Shown: positions 9,406-18,535, counted from the stretch's first letter. The stretch: 64,000 nucleotides of DNA from Paenibacillus caseinilyticus (GCF_027533645.1 NZ_JAQAGY010000002.1:186001-250000); one strand, 5' to 3'. Notes: a model not told the origin generated them from the sequence alone. Translations and numbers: made by a program.

Positions 9406-10371
9406 ATGAAAGCAGAATCGGCATGGCCCGCCGGCGGACCCAGGACGGATGCCCGGCCGAAGAGCCGCGCCGCATGGCTGAGCGATGTGCTCCGGGACAA
9501 GTGGCTGTATTTCATGCTGCTGCCGGGAGTCGCCTATTTTATCATCTTCAAGTATGTACCGATGTACGGCGTGATCATGGCATTCCAGGATTACAAGCCG
9601 CATCTGGGGTATGCGGACAGCCCCTGGGTGGGGCTGAAGCACTTCCGGCGCTTCTTCGCCGAGCCGCAGTTCTGGACCTTGTTCCGCAACACGGTGGTGC
9701 TGGCGCTGTATAACCTGATCTTCTTCTTTCCGGTGCCGATCGTGCTCGCCTTGATGATGAATGAAGTGCGGCGGGAGCGGTTCAAGCGCTTCGTGCAGAC
9801 GCTGGTGTACATTCCGCATTTTGTCTCCTGGGTCGTCGTGGTCGGGATTTTCTACATGCTGCTCACGACCGAGAACGGGGTGCTCAACGAGCTGCTGTTC
9901 TACCTGTTCGGCGAGAAGGTCGCGTTCCTGCTCGAACCGGAATGGTTCCGTACGATGATTATCGCACAGTCGGTGTGGAAGGAAGTCGGCTGGGGGACGA
10001 TCATCTTCCTGGCGGCCCTGGCGGGCGTGGACTTGCAGCTCTATGAGGCGGCGAGGATCGACGGGGCCGGACGCTGGCGTCAGCTGTGGCATATCACGCT
10101 GCCGGCGATCCGCAGCACGATCATCATTCTGCTCATCCTGCGGCTCGGCAACTTCCTCGACTCGGGCTTCGAGCACATCTTCCTGATGCTGACACCGACC
10201 AACCGCGAGGTGGGCGAGGTCTTCGACACGTACGTGTACATCAAAGGCCTGGCGCAGGCCCAGTACAGCTACAGCGCCGCGGTAGGTCTGTTCAAGTCGC
10301 TGGTGGGGCTGGTCCTCGTACTGGGTTCCAACTGGCTCGCGAAGAAATTCGGACAGGAAGGCGTCTATTAG
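9406..10371 (+). CDS. Sugar ABC transporter permease, LplB type
   Basis: This is one of two inner-membrane subunits of a binding-protein-dependent importer for oligosaccharides. The ATG at 9406 is chosen over the in-frame ATG at 9352 because GGAGG lies at 9392-9396; this gives 321 residues, normal for the family. Six hydrophobic segments are visible, starting with WLYFMLLPGVAYFIIF. The cytoplasmic EAA loop (YEAARIDGAGRWRQLWHITL), which contacts the ATPase, is intact. The second permease follows after 21 nt, with the binding-protein gene at the end of the cluster. No ATPase gene is present, so a shared MsmX-like ATPase is likely. The transported sugar is inferred from the GH43 neighbours only. 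Confidence 0.92.
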   Translation: MKAESAWPAGGPRTDARPKSRAAWLSDVLRDKWLYFMLLPGVAYFIIFKYVPMYGVIMAFQDYKPHLGYADSPWVGLKHFRRFFAEPQFWTLFRNTVVLALYNLIFFFPVPIVLALMMNEVRRERFKRFVQTLVYIPHFVSWVVVVGIFYMLLTTENGVLNELLFYLFGEKVAFLLEPEWFRTMIIAQSVWKEVGWGTIIFLAALAGVDLQLYEAARIDGAGRWRQLWHITLPAIRSTIIILLILRLGNFLDSGFEHIFLMLTPTNREVGEVFDTYVYIKGLAQAQYSYSAAVGLFKSLVGLVLVLGSNWLAKKFGQEGVY

Positions 10372-10392
10372 CGCCGGAGAGGAGAGAAGAAG

Positions 10393-11265
10393 ATGGCATA
10401 CGAAAAAACGCTTGGCAACCGGCTGCTGGACTTCTGCATCTACGGGATTCTGCTCCTGACGGCCATCCTGTGCGTCATCCCGTTCTTGTATGTGCTTGCC
10501 GTATCGTTCACGGATCCGGCCGAGGTGGCCCGGGGAGGCCTGATCCTCTTCCCCAAGGAGTGGTCGCTGGCCGCGTACCGCTATATTTTCTCGACGGATA
10601 CGCTGATGCGCAGCCTGCTCGTATCGGTCTACATCACCGTGGTCGGCACGCTGATCAATCTGCTCTTCACCTCGCTCATGGCTTATCCGCTGGCGAAGCC
10701 GTACCTGCGGGGCCGGCAGACGATCCTGCTCGGCGTGCTCTTCACGATGCTGTTCAGCGGGGGGCTCATTCCCACTTACTTCGTGGTGAAGAACCTGCAT
10801 CTCACCAATACGCTCTGGTCGCTGATGATCCCCTCCGCGATCTCCGCCTTCAATCTCATTGTGCTGCGGAATTTCTTCCAGGGCATCCCGGACGGCCTGG
10901 AGGATTCGGCGAAGATCGACGGCTGCAGTGACATGGGCGTGCTGTTCCGTATCGTGCTGCCGCTGTCCATGCCCGCGCTGGCCACGATGGCGCTGTTCTA
11001 CGCGGTGGCGCATTGGAACCAGTTTTTTAACGCGGTGCTGTATATTAACGACAATACCAAATGGCCGGTGCAGGTGCTGCTGCGCGAGATCGTCATTCTC
11101 GCCCAGAGCCGCATCGGCGATACGAATATCGACGACGCGCAGATTCAGCCGCTGACCATCCGCATGGCGGTGATTGTCTTCGCTACCCTGCCGATTCTGG
11201 TTGTGTACCCGTTCTTGCAGAAGCACTTTACCAAAGGAGTGCTGCTCGGATCGGTGAAGGGGTAG
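10393..11265 (+). CDS. Sugar ABC transporter permease, LplC/YtcP type
   Basis: This 290-residue six-helix membrane protein is the partner of the preceding permease, from which it is separated by 21 nt carrying a GAGAGGAGAGAAG ribosome site. The EAA loop reads EDSAKIDGCSDMGVLFRIVL, and the extracytoplasmic insert typical of the carbohydrate uptake-2/LplC group is present. It should form a heterodimeric channel with the upstream protein and take substrate from the lipoprotein encoded at 13161. Its function in polysaccharide-derived oligosaccharide import is well supported by context. The exact substrate (xylo-, arabino- or galacturono-oligosaccharides) is not resolved. Confidence 0.92.
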   Translation: MAYEKTLGNRLLDFCIYGILLLTAILCVIPFLYVLAVSFTDPAEVARGGLILFPKEWSLAAYRYIFSTDTLMRSLLVSVYITVVGTLINLLFTSLMAYPLAKPYLRGRQTILLGVLFTMLFSGGLIPTYFVVKNLHLTNTLWSLMIPSAISAFNLIVLRNFFQGIPDGLEDSAKIDGCSDMGVLFRIVLPLSMPALATMALFYAVAHWNQFFNAVLYINDNTKWPVQVLLREIVILAQSRIGDTNIDDAQIQPLTIRMAVIVFATLPILVVYPFLQKHFTKGVLLGSVKG

Positions 11266-11349
11266 GCGGGGGGCGGTCAGGGTCTGGACACTCAGGCGGG
11301 CAGCGAGCCCAGTCCGCGTCGTACATCAGATCCCCAAAGGAGCATGAAC

Positions 11350-12963
11350 ATGAACACGAATTCGTTGGCTCACACAAGCACCTTCCGCAATCCTATCCTC
11401 TCCGGCATGTCCCCGGATCCGTCGGTCTGCCGGGTGGGGGACGACTATTATATGGCAGCATCCACATTCGAATATTACCCGGGCGTGCCGATCTTCCACA
11501 GCAGGGATCTCGTGAATTGGCGGCAGCTTGGCCATGCCTTGGACCGTCCGTCACAGCTTAATCTCGACGGCGTGCAGGTATCCCGCGGCATCTATGCCCC
11601 GACGCTGCGTTATCACGAGGGAATCTTCTACATGATCACGACGTTCGTGGAGAATGCGACGAGCGTACGGCGCAACTTCTACGTGACCGCGCAGGACCCG
11701 GCGGGCCCGTGGTCGGAGCCGTACTGGCTAGAGGACGCGCCGGGCATCGACCCGTCGCTATTCTTCGACGACGACGGCCGGGTGTACTATACCGGCAACC
11801 GGATGCCGCCGGAGGGGCAGCTCTATCCGAAGCACATGGAGATTTGGCTGCAGGAGCTCGACCTGAATACGCATCAGCTCACAGGCCCGAAGTTCAGTCT
11901 CTGGGACGGCGCGCTGAAGGAGATTCATGCGCAGGAGGGCCCGCACCTCTACAAGGTGAACGGGTACTACTATCTGTTCATCGCCGAGGGGGGGACCGGG
12001 TTCACCCACTCGGTGACCGTCGCGAGGAGCGAGAGCCTCACCGGACCTTACGAATCGTGCAAAAGAAATCCGATCCTCACGCACCGTCATCTCGGCAGCA
12101 CGAGTCCGGTCGCCAATGTCGGCCACGCCGACATCGTGGAGACCCAGCACGGCGAGTGGTGGATGGTCTGCCTCGGCTCCCGGCCGTACGGCGGCGCCCA
12201 CCGCAACCTCGGACGCGAGACGTTCCTCGTGCGGATGGATTGGGAAGACGGCTGGCCGGTCGTCAATCCGGGCAAGGGCATCGTCGAGCTCGAATCCGTG
12301 CGTCCGGACCTGCCGGAACACCGCTGGCCTTCGCTGCCGGCATGCGACCACTTCGACGCCCCGCGTCTTGCGGACGGCTGGAACTTCATCCGGACGCCCC
12401 GCGGGGAGTTCTGGAGCCTGACGGAGCGGCCGGGGTATCTGCGGCTGCGCCTCAAAGAGGAGAAGATCACGGAAGCCGGCAATCCGGCATTCGTGGGCCG
12501 CAGGCAGCAGCATATGTCCTTCGCGGTCCGCACGGCGGTGGAATTCGTGCCGGAGGCCGCCTCGGAAGCGGCGGGGCTCGTGCTCTACCAGAGCCCGGAC
12601 TATCAGATCCGGGTGGAGATCGTCCCGGCTGGCAGCGGGAGCGGAGGGGGAGCCGCAGTGCGTGTGGTGCGGCGCGAAGCGGGCGAAGAGCTTGTGCTTG
12701 GGGCCCGGGAGGTCTCGGCGCAGAGGCTCTATCTGCTCGCGGAGGCGCACGGGCAGTCGCTGCGGTTCGCTGTGGCGGAGCAGGCCGAGGAGTGGCTGAC
12801 GCTCGCGGAGCAGGTCGACGGCCGGCTGCTCAGCCCGGACAGCGCCGGGAGCTTCGTCGGCGCGTATATCGGCCTGTTCGCCGAAAGTGATGAGGCGGCG
12901 GCAGCGGCCGGGCGTGCGGCGGATTTTGATTATTTTGAATACACGGCGCTGGAGCAGATATAG
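11350..12963 (+). CDS. GH43 beta-xylosidase-like enzyme
   Basis: This is an approximately 537-residue two-domain GH43 enzyme without a signal peptide. The catalytic residues are D23 in SPDPS (base), D134 in GIDPSLFF (pKa modulator) and E196 in AQEGPHLYK (acid). A C-terminal beta-sandwich of about 200 residues, typical of xylan 1,4-beta-xylosidases, closes the active site in known members. The ATG at 11350 is preferred to the ATG at 11344 because AAAGGAG at 11336-11342 is then 7 nt away rather than 1. It sits directly downstream of the two permeases and should degrade imported xylo- or arabino-oligosaccharides. Beta-xylosidase is the best guess, but dual xylosidase/arabinofuranosidase activity is common in this group. 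Confidence 0.9.
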   Translation: MNTNSLAHTSTFRNPILSGMSPDPSVCRVGDDYYMAASTFEYYPGVPIFHSRDLVNWRQLGHALDRPSQLNLDGVQVSRGIYAPTLRYHEGIFYMITTFVENATSVRRNFYVTAQDPAGPWSEPYWLEDAPGIDPSLFFDDDGRVYYTGNRMPPEGQLYPKHMEIWLQELDLNTHQLTGPKFSLWDGALKEIHAQEGPHLYKVNGYYYLFIAEGGTGFTHSVTVARSESLTGPYESCKRNPILTHRHLGSTSPVANVGHADIVETQHGEWWMVCLGSRPYGGAHRNLGRETFLVRMDWEDGWPVVNPGKGIVELESVRPDLPEHRWPSLPACDHFDAPRLADGWNFIRTPRGEFWSLTERPGYLRLRLKEEKITEAGNPAFVGRRQQHMSFAVRTAVEFVPEAASEAAGLVLYQSPDYQIRVEIVPAGSGSGGGAAVRVVRREAGEELVLGAREVSAQRLYLLAEAHGQSLRFAVAEQAEEWLTLAEQVDGRLLSPDSAGSFVGAYIGLFAESDEAAAAAGRAADFDYFEYTALEQI

Positions 12964-13064
12964 GCAGCTGCTGCGCGTGAGGAGCGAATCCTCCGAGCCC
13001 GTGAAGGCATTCCCGGCGGTCTGATTTTGGCCTACAGCCTCGGGTCCCTCGCTTCCTTGGACAG

Positions 13065-13112
13065 CCGCCTGGATTTCGTATGACCTGGGTTTTGTCTGAC
13101 CTGGAGTTTGTC
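13065..13112 (+). repeat. Three tandem 16-bp repeats before the solute-binding protein gene
   Basis: TGACCTGGGTTTTGTC (13081-13096) and TGACCTGGAGTTTGTC (13097-13112) are adjacent copies differing at two positions. A decayed copy at 13065-13080 matches at about 10 of 16 positions. They sit just upstream of the ribosome site of the lipoprotein gene and could be operator half-sites or a simple duplication. Confidence 0.6.
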
Positions 13113-13160
13113 TGATAGGAGAAGGTCGATCATGGATTCCATCCTGAGGGGGAGATCATA

Positions 13161-14669
13161 ATGAAAAAAGTAACGGCGGCTTTGGCAAGCACGGTGCTGC
13201 TGACCAGCGTTCTGTCGGCGTGCGGCGGAGAAAGTACGGGAGAGGGAGGCCAGGGGGCGCCGCAGGATGACGGCACGCCCTATCCGCTGACCCTGATCGT
13301 CAATCAGGTCGGCGAGATTCCGCAGAAGGACAACGAGGTAGAGAAGGCGATCAAAGCCTATACGAACACGGACCTGCAGATCCAGTGGATTCCCACGTCG
13401 GCCTACGACGAGAAGATCAACGTCATGATCGCCTCCGGGGAGCTTCCGAAGCTCATCAAGCTGAACTACAACCCGACGATCGTAGGCGCGCTGAAGTCCG
13501 ACCTCTTCTGGGAGATCGGGCCGTACCTTAAGGATTATAAGAACCTGTCGGCGCAGAATGAGCAGTATTACAACAACATTGGAGTGGGGGGCAAAATCTA
13601 CGGCGTGCCGCTGTTCCGCGATCTGGGGCGGGCTGCGGTGCAGTACCGCAAGGACTGGTTCGACGCTCTCGGTCTGCAGCTGCCGAAGACGCTGGACGAC
13701 TGGTATAACGTGGCCAAGGCGCTGACGCTGAACGATCCCGACAAGAACGGCAAGAACGACACCTTCGGCCTCATGCTCGAAAAAAAATACAACCAGGACG
13801 TGAACTCTACCCTGGCACGCCTGGCCGTATCCCAGGGGGCGCCGAACAAATGGCTGGTGGAGAACGGCAGCTTCATTCCGGACTTCACGACAACGCCGTA
13901 CTTTGAGACGATGAAGCTCTTCAAACGGCTCTATGACGAGAAGCTGATCAACCAGGACTTCGCCGTGTATGAGTCCGCCGAGATGGATAAGGTGTACGAA
14001 TCGGGGCGGGCCGGCATCCGCTTCACCGGCGGCAATACGCAGAGCTGGCAGGATAAGATCGTGAAGGTGGTGCCGACGGCGGTGACGGACGTGGCGCCGG
14101 TCGAAGGGCCAAGCGGCCGCCGCCTGCCGGGCGAACCGGGCAACGCGGGCTTCCTGGCGGTGCCGAAGTCGACGGTGCCGAACGAGGCGGAGCTGAAGAA
14201 GGTGCTGGCCTTCGTCGACAAGCTCATGGACCCTCAGATGGCGACGCTGCTCGTGAAGGGCATCGAAGGCCGCCACTGGGAGGATAAGGGCGACTACACC
14301 CAGCCGCTCGATCCGACAGCCGCAGCCAAAGAGATCAAGCCGTACCGCGACACGCTCCCCCACCGCGGGGAGGCGTATAATGTGGCGAAGCCGAGCAAGG
14401 AGACGGATCTCTTCCGCAAGAGCCAGACGGTCGGCAAGGAGAACGAGAAGTTCATCGTGACGAACCCGGCGCATACGCTGGAGTCCGCGACGTATTCGGA
14501 GCGCGGCAAGGAGCTCGAGCAGATGATTACGGACGCGCAGACCCGTTATATCATGGGCAAGATCGACGAGGCCGGCTGGAAGGCCGAGGTCGAGAAGTGG
14601 CGCAAGGCCGGCGGCGACGCCATGGCCCAGGAGTACAAGGAAGCGTACGCGAAGGCGCCGAAGAAGTAA
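13161..14669 (+). CDS. Extracellular sugar-binding lipoprotein of an LplA-type ABC importer
   Basis: This 502-residue protein begins with a lipoprotein signal peptide and lipobox LSAC (C21), so it should be anchored to the outer face of the membrane. Its length and C-terminal region fit the large solute-binding proteins paired with LplB/LplC permeases. A GAGGGGGAGA ribosome site precedes the ATG. It is separated from the permeases by the GH43 gene, an order often seen in such loci, and is the last gene of the block before a strong terminator. It should capture xylan- or pectin-derived oligosaccharides. The ligand is inferred from neighbours. Confidence 0.9.
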   Translation: MKKVTAALASTVLLTSVLSACGGESTGEGGQGAPQDDGTPYPLTLIVNQVGEIPQKDNEVEKAIKAYTNTDLQIQWIPTSAYDEKINVMIASGELPKLIKLNYNPTIVGALKSDLFWEIGPYLKDYKNLSAQNEQYYNNIGVGGKIYGVPLFRDLGRAAVQYRKDWFDALGLQLPKTLDDWYNVAKALTLNDPDKNGKNDTFGLMLEKKYNQDVNSTLARLAVSQGAPNKWLVENGSFIPDFTTTPYFETMKLFKRLYDEKLINQDFAVYESAEMDKVYESGRAGIRFTGGNTQSWQDKIVKVVPTAVTDVAPVEGPSGRRLPGEPGNAGFLAVPKSTVPNEAELKKVLAFVDKLMDPQMATLLVKGIEGRHWEDKGDYTQPLDPTAAAKEIKPYRDTLPHRGEAYNVAKPSKETDLFRKSQTVGKENEKFIVTNPAHTLESATYSERGKELEQMITDAQTRYIMGKIDEAGWKAEVEKWRKAGGDAMAQEYKEAYAKAPKK

Positions 14670-14959
14670 GGATGGGATGCTCCCCTGAAGGAAGAATAGG
14701 GAGCAGCAAGCAGAAGAGCCGGATCCTCCCTTAGGGATGATCCGGCTTTTTGGGGTTGAGGACTGCCGCTGCCGCTGGAAGAATACAAGACGGGGATGAG
14801 AGCGCGGCAGCAAGCAGCCCCATTCACGGCTTCATCCGACCTATCGCCAAGCCGCGTTCAGCGCATCTTGCCGCAGCCCGCATGCCCGGCGCCCGGGATG
14901 CCTCCCCACGATCCGCCTCCAGCTAGCCTTGAGGCCCTGCTCCATGCTCCCGCGCTCTC
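14670..14959. other. Convergent intergenic region
   Basis: This region lies between the plus-strand binding-protein gene and the minus-strand GH27 gene. It contains the terminator at 14717-14751. I see no gene or repeat in the remaining ~200 nt. Confidence 0.5.
14717..14751 (+). terminator. Rho-independent terminator of the sugar-uptake block
   Basis: AGCCGGATC (14717-14725) pairs perfectly with GATCCGGCT (14739-14747) and is followed by TTTTT. Confidence 0.9.
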
Positions 14960-16249
14960 TTACTCCGCCAGCTTCAGCAGCACGGAGCCGTGCGGCGGCA
15001 CTTCGAGGCTGATGCGCTCCGCCGCTTCGCCGAGATCTGCCCCGGACCAGAGCTCCCGCACCCGGCGAGTTCCGCTCAGGCCGAGCGCTTCCCACGAAGC
15101 GGATACGGTCTGAGCGCTATCCGCCGTATTGAACAGGGCGGCATACACATTGCCCGTACGGCTGTCGACGCTCGTCCAGACGATCCGGCCTTCCTCCCGC
15201 GACACGGGACGGATGTGTTCGCCATAACGGTGGGCCTCCAGCACTTCGCGGTTCGTGAGCAGCGACAAGGTCCACTCATCGTTGTCCCGCAGCTCGCCGC
15301 CGAACATGAGGGGGGAGCGGAACACCGACCAGAGCGTCATCATCGTCTGCTGCTCATCCCGGGTGAAGCGGGTCCAGCGGTCGGCGGCGCCCCCGTCGAC
15401 GGAGCGGATGCCGATATGGCCGAGCGGCAGCATGTCGCAGTCGGGCCACCGGCCGGGTGCCACATGGCCGTACCACTGCTCGCAGCGGTCGAACATGTCG
15501 AGCAGCAGGCTCCACAGATCCCAGTAGTCGTCGGTCATGCGCCACAGGTTGGCCAGCTCTGCGAGTTCGCTAGCATGCTCTACCGGAGCCGGCCCGGGGG
15601 AGAGGCTGAGCACCATGTCGCGGCCGCAGCTGTCGATCGCCCGGCGGATCAGTTCAATCTCCGGCAGGTGAATGCCGTACAGCCGGGAGGCGGCGATATC
15701 GTCGACCTTGACGTAGTCCACGCCCCATTCGGCATACAGCCGGAACAGGGAGTCGTAGTAGGCCTGCGCGGCCTCGTGCGACGCATCCACGCCGTACATG
15801 TCCGTATTCCACGGACAGATCGAGTTCGGATGCGCGATATCCCGTGCGGTCGCCTTGGAGCCCAAGATCGGCGATGCCGCGTGAACCGCCTGCCGGGGGA
15901 TGCCCCGCATGATATGGATGCCGAACTTCAGGCCGAGGCTGTGCACATAATCTGCCAGCGGCTTGAAGCCCTGGCCTCCAGCAGAAGAAGGGAACCGGTT
16001 CACGGCAGGCATCAGCCTGGAGTATTCATCGGTTTCCAAGGGAACGAAGGGGCGGTACCTCGAGGAATTCGCTCCCGGCTCGTACCACTGGATATCCACC
16101 ACAACGTATTCCCAGCCGTACGGCTTTAAGTGCTCAGCCATATAGTCCGCGTTGCCTCTGACTTCTTCCTCCGTCACGCTGGCCCCGTAGCAGTCCCAGG
16201 AGTTCCAGCCCATCGGCGGCGTGGGTGCATAGAGATGGTGCTTCATCAT
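14960..16249 (-). CDS. GH27 alpha-galactosidase-like glycosidase
   Basis: This 429-residue cytoplasmic enzyme has a GH27 (beta/alpha)8 barrel opening with PPMGWNSWDCYG. The nucleophile is D183 in YVKVDDI and the likely acid/base is D241 in RMTDDYWD, which falls four residues after Arg as in human and plant enzymes. A C-terminal beta-sandwich covers the last ~90 residues. It should remove terminal alpha-galactose, or beta-L-arabinopyranose in the related specificity, from side chains of galactomannan or arabinogalactan. A GAGAGGA ribosome site precedes the double ATG. It lies 139 nt downstream of an AraC regulator on the same strand, its probable controller. The fold and residues are well supported; the sugar specificity is not. 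Confidence 0.9.
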   Translation of the reverse strand: MMKHHLYAPTPPMGWNSWDCYGASVTEEEVRGNADYMAEHLKPYGWEYVVVDIQWYEPGANSSRYRPFVPLETDEYSRLMPAVNRFPSSAGGQGFKPLADYVHSLGLKFGIHIMRGIPRQAVHAASPILGSKATARDIAHPNSICPWNTDMYGVDASHEAAQAYYDSLFRLYAEWGVDYVKVDDIAASRLYGIHLPEIELIRRAIDSCGRDMVLSLSPGPAPVEHASELAELANLWRMTDDYWDLWSLLLDMFDRCEQWYGHVAPGRWPDCDMLPLGHIGIRSVDGGAADRWTRFTRDEQQTMMTLWSVFRSPLMFGGELRDNDEWTLSLLTNREVLEAHRYGEHIRPVSREEGRIVWTSVDSRTGNVYAALFNTADSAQTVSASWEALGLSGTRRVRELWSGADLGEAAERISLEVPPHGSVLLKLAE

Positions 16250-16388
16250 TGGTTACGTCCTCTCGTCTTTTTTTGCTCTGCACCTATAGCATAGAAGAGA
16301 GCAACGGTATGCTTCCACGACAATGTTTTGATCTCTTATGCACTTTTTTGCTTAGCTCGGGCGCCTGGCTCCTGCTAACTACCTGCTG

Positions 16389-17273
16389 TTAGTCGAACGT
16401 CACGTGCTCCAGCGCCGTTACTTCCCGGCCCGAGCGGAAATCGCCCGGCGAGAAGCCGACCCACTCGCGGAATACGCGCGAGAAGTAGCTCCCTCCGGAG
16501 TATCCGACGGCCTTGGCCACCTCTTCGACGGGCAGCGGGGTGCGGCGCAGCAGATCGAAGGACGCTTCGATGCGGAGTTTGGTCACATATTCGATTGGGG
16601 TATACCCGGTGGCCCGGCGGAACGAGCGGGTAAAATGCGAGGTGGACATCCCCGCCCCAGCCGCGATCTCTTCCATGCCGGGCAGGTCCGCATAGCGCTG
16701 TTCGAGCTGCAGCGCAGCCGACCGGATGGCGGGAGGCCAGTACTCCTTCTCCCGGCGGCGTGCCGTACAGAAGCGCAGCAGCTCCATCACCAACCGGTAG
16801 ACAAGGGAAGAGGCGAGGTAACCGTCCGTGATTCTCCCGCGGGCCGCCGCATGGTACGTATCCTGCAGGAGGTGGACGACCGGGTTGTCCGGCGGGATGG
16901 CGGCCGCGGGCCCTGCAGCGGCGACGATGCGCTTCCAATGCGCTGCGAGCCCGTAAGGCCGGAACAGCACAAAATAGAACTCCCACGGTTCTCCCTGCGG
17001 AGAAGCGTAGTAGCGGTGCTTCGAAGGGATTTCGACGAGGAAAGCCCGCCCCGGATCGATACGGTATTCGCGTCCGGCGATATCAAGGTACCCGTGTCCG
17101 CTCACCGTATACTGCAGGAGCAGCAGCGGGCCGTCCGAGCGCTGTTCCCCATCCCAGGAGTAGGAGGGACCGGATTGTTTTTCGTATCCGACTGCAAAAA
17201 GCTGGTAGAACGCATCGGCAGGCGTATCCTGGAAGCGGAAGCCATACACGCCGTACGGAGAGGGGGATGGCAC
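16389..17273 (-). CDS. AraC-family transcription regulator (cupin sensor plus HTH)
   Basis: This 294-residue soluble regulator has an N-terminal cupin-like sugar-sensing domain (about residues 40-130, including PGRAFLVEIPSKHRYY) and a C-terminal AraC double HTH (about 190-290, with YFSRVFREWVGFSP). It starts at GTG with only a weak ribosome site, so the exact start is uncertain. It sits immediately upstream of the GH27 gene on the same strand, and the two may be cotranscribed. Regulators of this kind, such as RafR/MsmR types, activate alpha-galactoside use genes; control of the neighbouring GH27 gene is therefore inferred. The ligand is not identifiable. Confidence 0.88.
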   Translation of the reverse strand: MPSPSPYGVYGFRFQDTPADAFYQLFAVGYEKQSGPSYSWDGEQRSDGPLLLLQYTVSGHGYLDIAGREYRIDPGRAFLVEIPSKHRYYASPQGEPWEFYFVLFRPYGLAAHWKRIVAAAGPAAAIPPDNPVVHLLQDTYHAAARGRITDGYLASSLVYRLVMELLRFCTARRREKEYWPPAIRSAALQLEQRYADLPGMEEIAAGAGMSTSHFTRSFRRATGYTPIEYVTKLRIEASFDLLRRTPLPVEEVAKAVGYSGGSYFSRVFREWVGFSPGDFRSGREVTALEHVTFD

Positions 17274-17425
17274 GTGGAATCACCGTCTTTTCTGCAAAGT
17301 AGATAGGTATAATAATAAGACGGTTACGCAGAGAAGTCGACTCCACCGGGTATCCGGGAATGGCCTGGGCCGCTCCCGCTTCATAAGAAAGGAAGGGGCC
17401 GGAGAAAAGTTGTTTGTTGGTGTTT

Positions 17426-17463
17426 AATATTCCTTGACTGGAATATTCCTTTTGATGTATATT
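17426..17463 (+). promoter_or_regulatory. Promoter with a palindromic ArsR-type operator
   Basis: AATATTCC (17426-17433) and GGAATATT (17440-17447) form a perfect 8-6-8 inverted repeat. Its 6-nt spacer is the -35 hexamer TTGACT (17434-17439); the -10 TATATT follows at 17458-17463 after 18 nt. AATATTCCTT also recurs as a direct repeat at 17426 and 17442. The location suggests autorepression by the ArsR protein encoded 24 nt downstream. Confidence 0.75.
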
Positions 17464-17486
17464 GTAATCGAAAGGAGCAAGATGAC

Positions 17487-17807
17487 ATGGGCATGAACCT
17501 CACAACACTGCATGCGCTCTCCGAGCCCAACCGATATCACATGGTCGAACTCTTGCGAATGGGACCCCTGACCGTAGGGGAAATCGCCGAACGGCTGAAG
17601 CTCAATCAGCCGCAGGCATCCAAGCATCTCCGTGTACTTAGCGATGCCGGGCTCGTCGAAGTAAGGCCGGATGCCAACCGGCGCATCTATCAGCTGCGGC
17701 CCCAGCCGTTCCAGGAGCTCGAAGGCTGGATCGGAACGTTCCGTGAAGTCTGGGAGGAGAGATTCGACCGGTTGGACGACTATTTGCGGGAGCTGCAGGA
17801 TAAGTAG
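17487..17807 (+). CDS. ArsR-family winged-helix regulator
   Basis: This 106-residue protein consists of little more than an ArsR winged helix: the recognition region reads LNQPQASKHLRVLSDAGLVEV, followed by the wing. No CxC metal-binding pair is visible in the helix, which argues against a metal sensor. AAAGGAG precedes the ATG at good spacing, and a second in-frame ATG lies two codons later. It is followed after 59 nt by an SRPBCC-domain gene; ArsR plus SRPBCC/AHSA1 is a recurrent two-gene operon in Firmicutes and actinobacteria. It probably represses its own operon through the palindrome over its -35 box. Confidence 0.9.
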   Translation: MGMNLTTLHALSEPNRYHMVELLRMGPLTVGEIAERLKLNQPQASKHLRVLSDAGLVEVRPDANRRIYQLRPQPFQELEGWIGTFREVWEERFDRLDDYLRELQDK

Positions 17808-17866
17808 GCGGCGGCGATTAGGTTTCGTGTGTTAATCCAATATGGATCTTATAGGAGGAATAGAAG

Positions 17867-18400
17867 ATGACGACAAAGGAAAATGGAGCAAGCAAGATGA
17901 TCTCCCGGGTGGAGGGGCAGGAGCTGGTGCTCGAGCGCGTATTCGATGCGCCCCGCGAGCTGGTGTTCAAGGTTTTCTCGGAAGCCGAGCATCTGAAGCG
18001 CTGGTGGGGACCCCGAGGCTGGGAGCTTACGGTATGCCATGTTGATTTTCGTCCGGGGGGCGTCTGGCACTATTGTATGAAGTGTATGGACGAAGCGCAG
18101 GGGGATTTCTACGGCTACGAATCCTGGGGCAAAGCGGTCTATTCCGAGATTGTGGAAGGGGAGCGGATCGTCATGACCGACTACTTCTCCGATGCGGAAG
18201 GCAACATTATCGAAGGCATGCCGCCATCCACGAACACCATGAATTTCTTGGAGCACGAAGGGAAGACGAAGCTGGTCTCCCGGTCCCGGTATGCCTCGCC
18301 CGAAGCGCTGCAGCAGGTCATGGACATGGGGATGCTCCAAGGCATCACCGAAACCTGGGATCGTCTGGAGGAAGAGCTGCAGAAGCTCCGGAACGCATAA
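17867..18400 (+). CDS. SRPBCC (AHSA1/START-like) domain protein
   Basis: This 177-residue soluble protein has the SRPBCC helix-grip fold signature of the AHSA1-like group: an early RVFDAPRELVFKVFSE segment, the typical LKRWWGPRGW and the closing helix with TETWDRLEEELQKL. The family forms a deep hydrophobic cavity for small lipophilic ligands, and the biochemical role of most bacterial members is unknown. An AGGAGG ribosome site precedes the ATG. It is cotranscribed with the upstream ArsR gene and ends at a strong bidirectional terminator. A role in binding or modifying a compound sensed by the pair is inferred from context only. Confidence 0.88.
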   Translation: MTTKENGASKMISRVEGQELVLERVFDAPRELVFKVFSEAEHLKRWWGPRGWELTVCHVDFRPGGVWHYCMKCMDEAQGDFYGYESWGKAVYSEIVEGERIVMTDYFSDAEGNIIEGMPPSTNTMNFLEHEGKTKLVSRSRYASPEALQQVMDMGMLQGITETWDRLEEELQKLRNA

Positions 18401-18416
18401 GAAAAAGAATGCACGC

Positions 18417-18456
18417 AAGAGAGGGGCTGCCGGCTTGAAACGGCAGCCCCTCTCTT
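18417..18456. terminator. Bidirectional terminator between converging genes
   Basis: AAGAGAGGGGCTGCCG (18417-18432) pairs perfectly over 16 bp with its complement at 18441-18456 around an 8-nt loop. It separates the SRPBCC gene from the converging isomerase gene. Confidence 0.9.
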
Positions 18457-18535
18457 GTGTATTCCCGCAGGAGCGGAAGCTTGCTACCGCTCCCAGCGTA
18501 CCGCGCTATGCGCCCCGCCTGGGCCGCTTCCGCAC

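Noticed and set aside
9379..11226. A 615-codon open frame antisense to the two permeases
   Set aside because: It is rich in His, Gln, Arg and Glu with no hydrophobic or family pattern, as expected for a shadow of membrane-protein genes.
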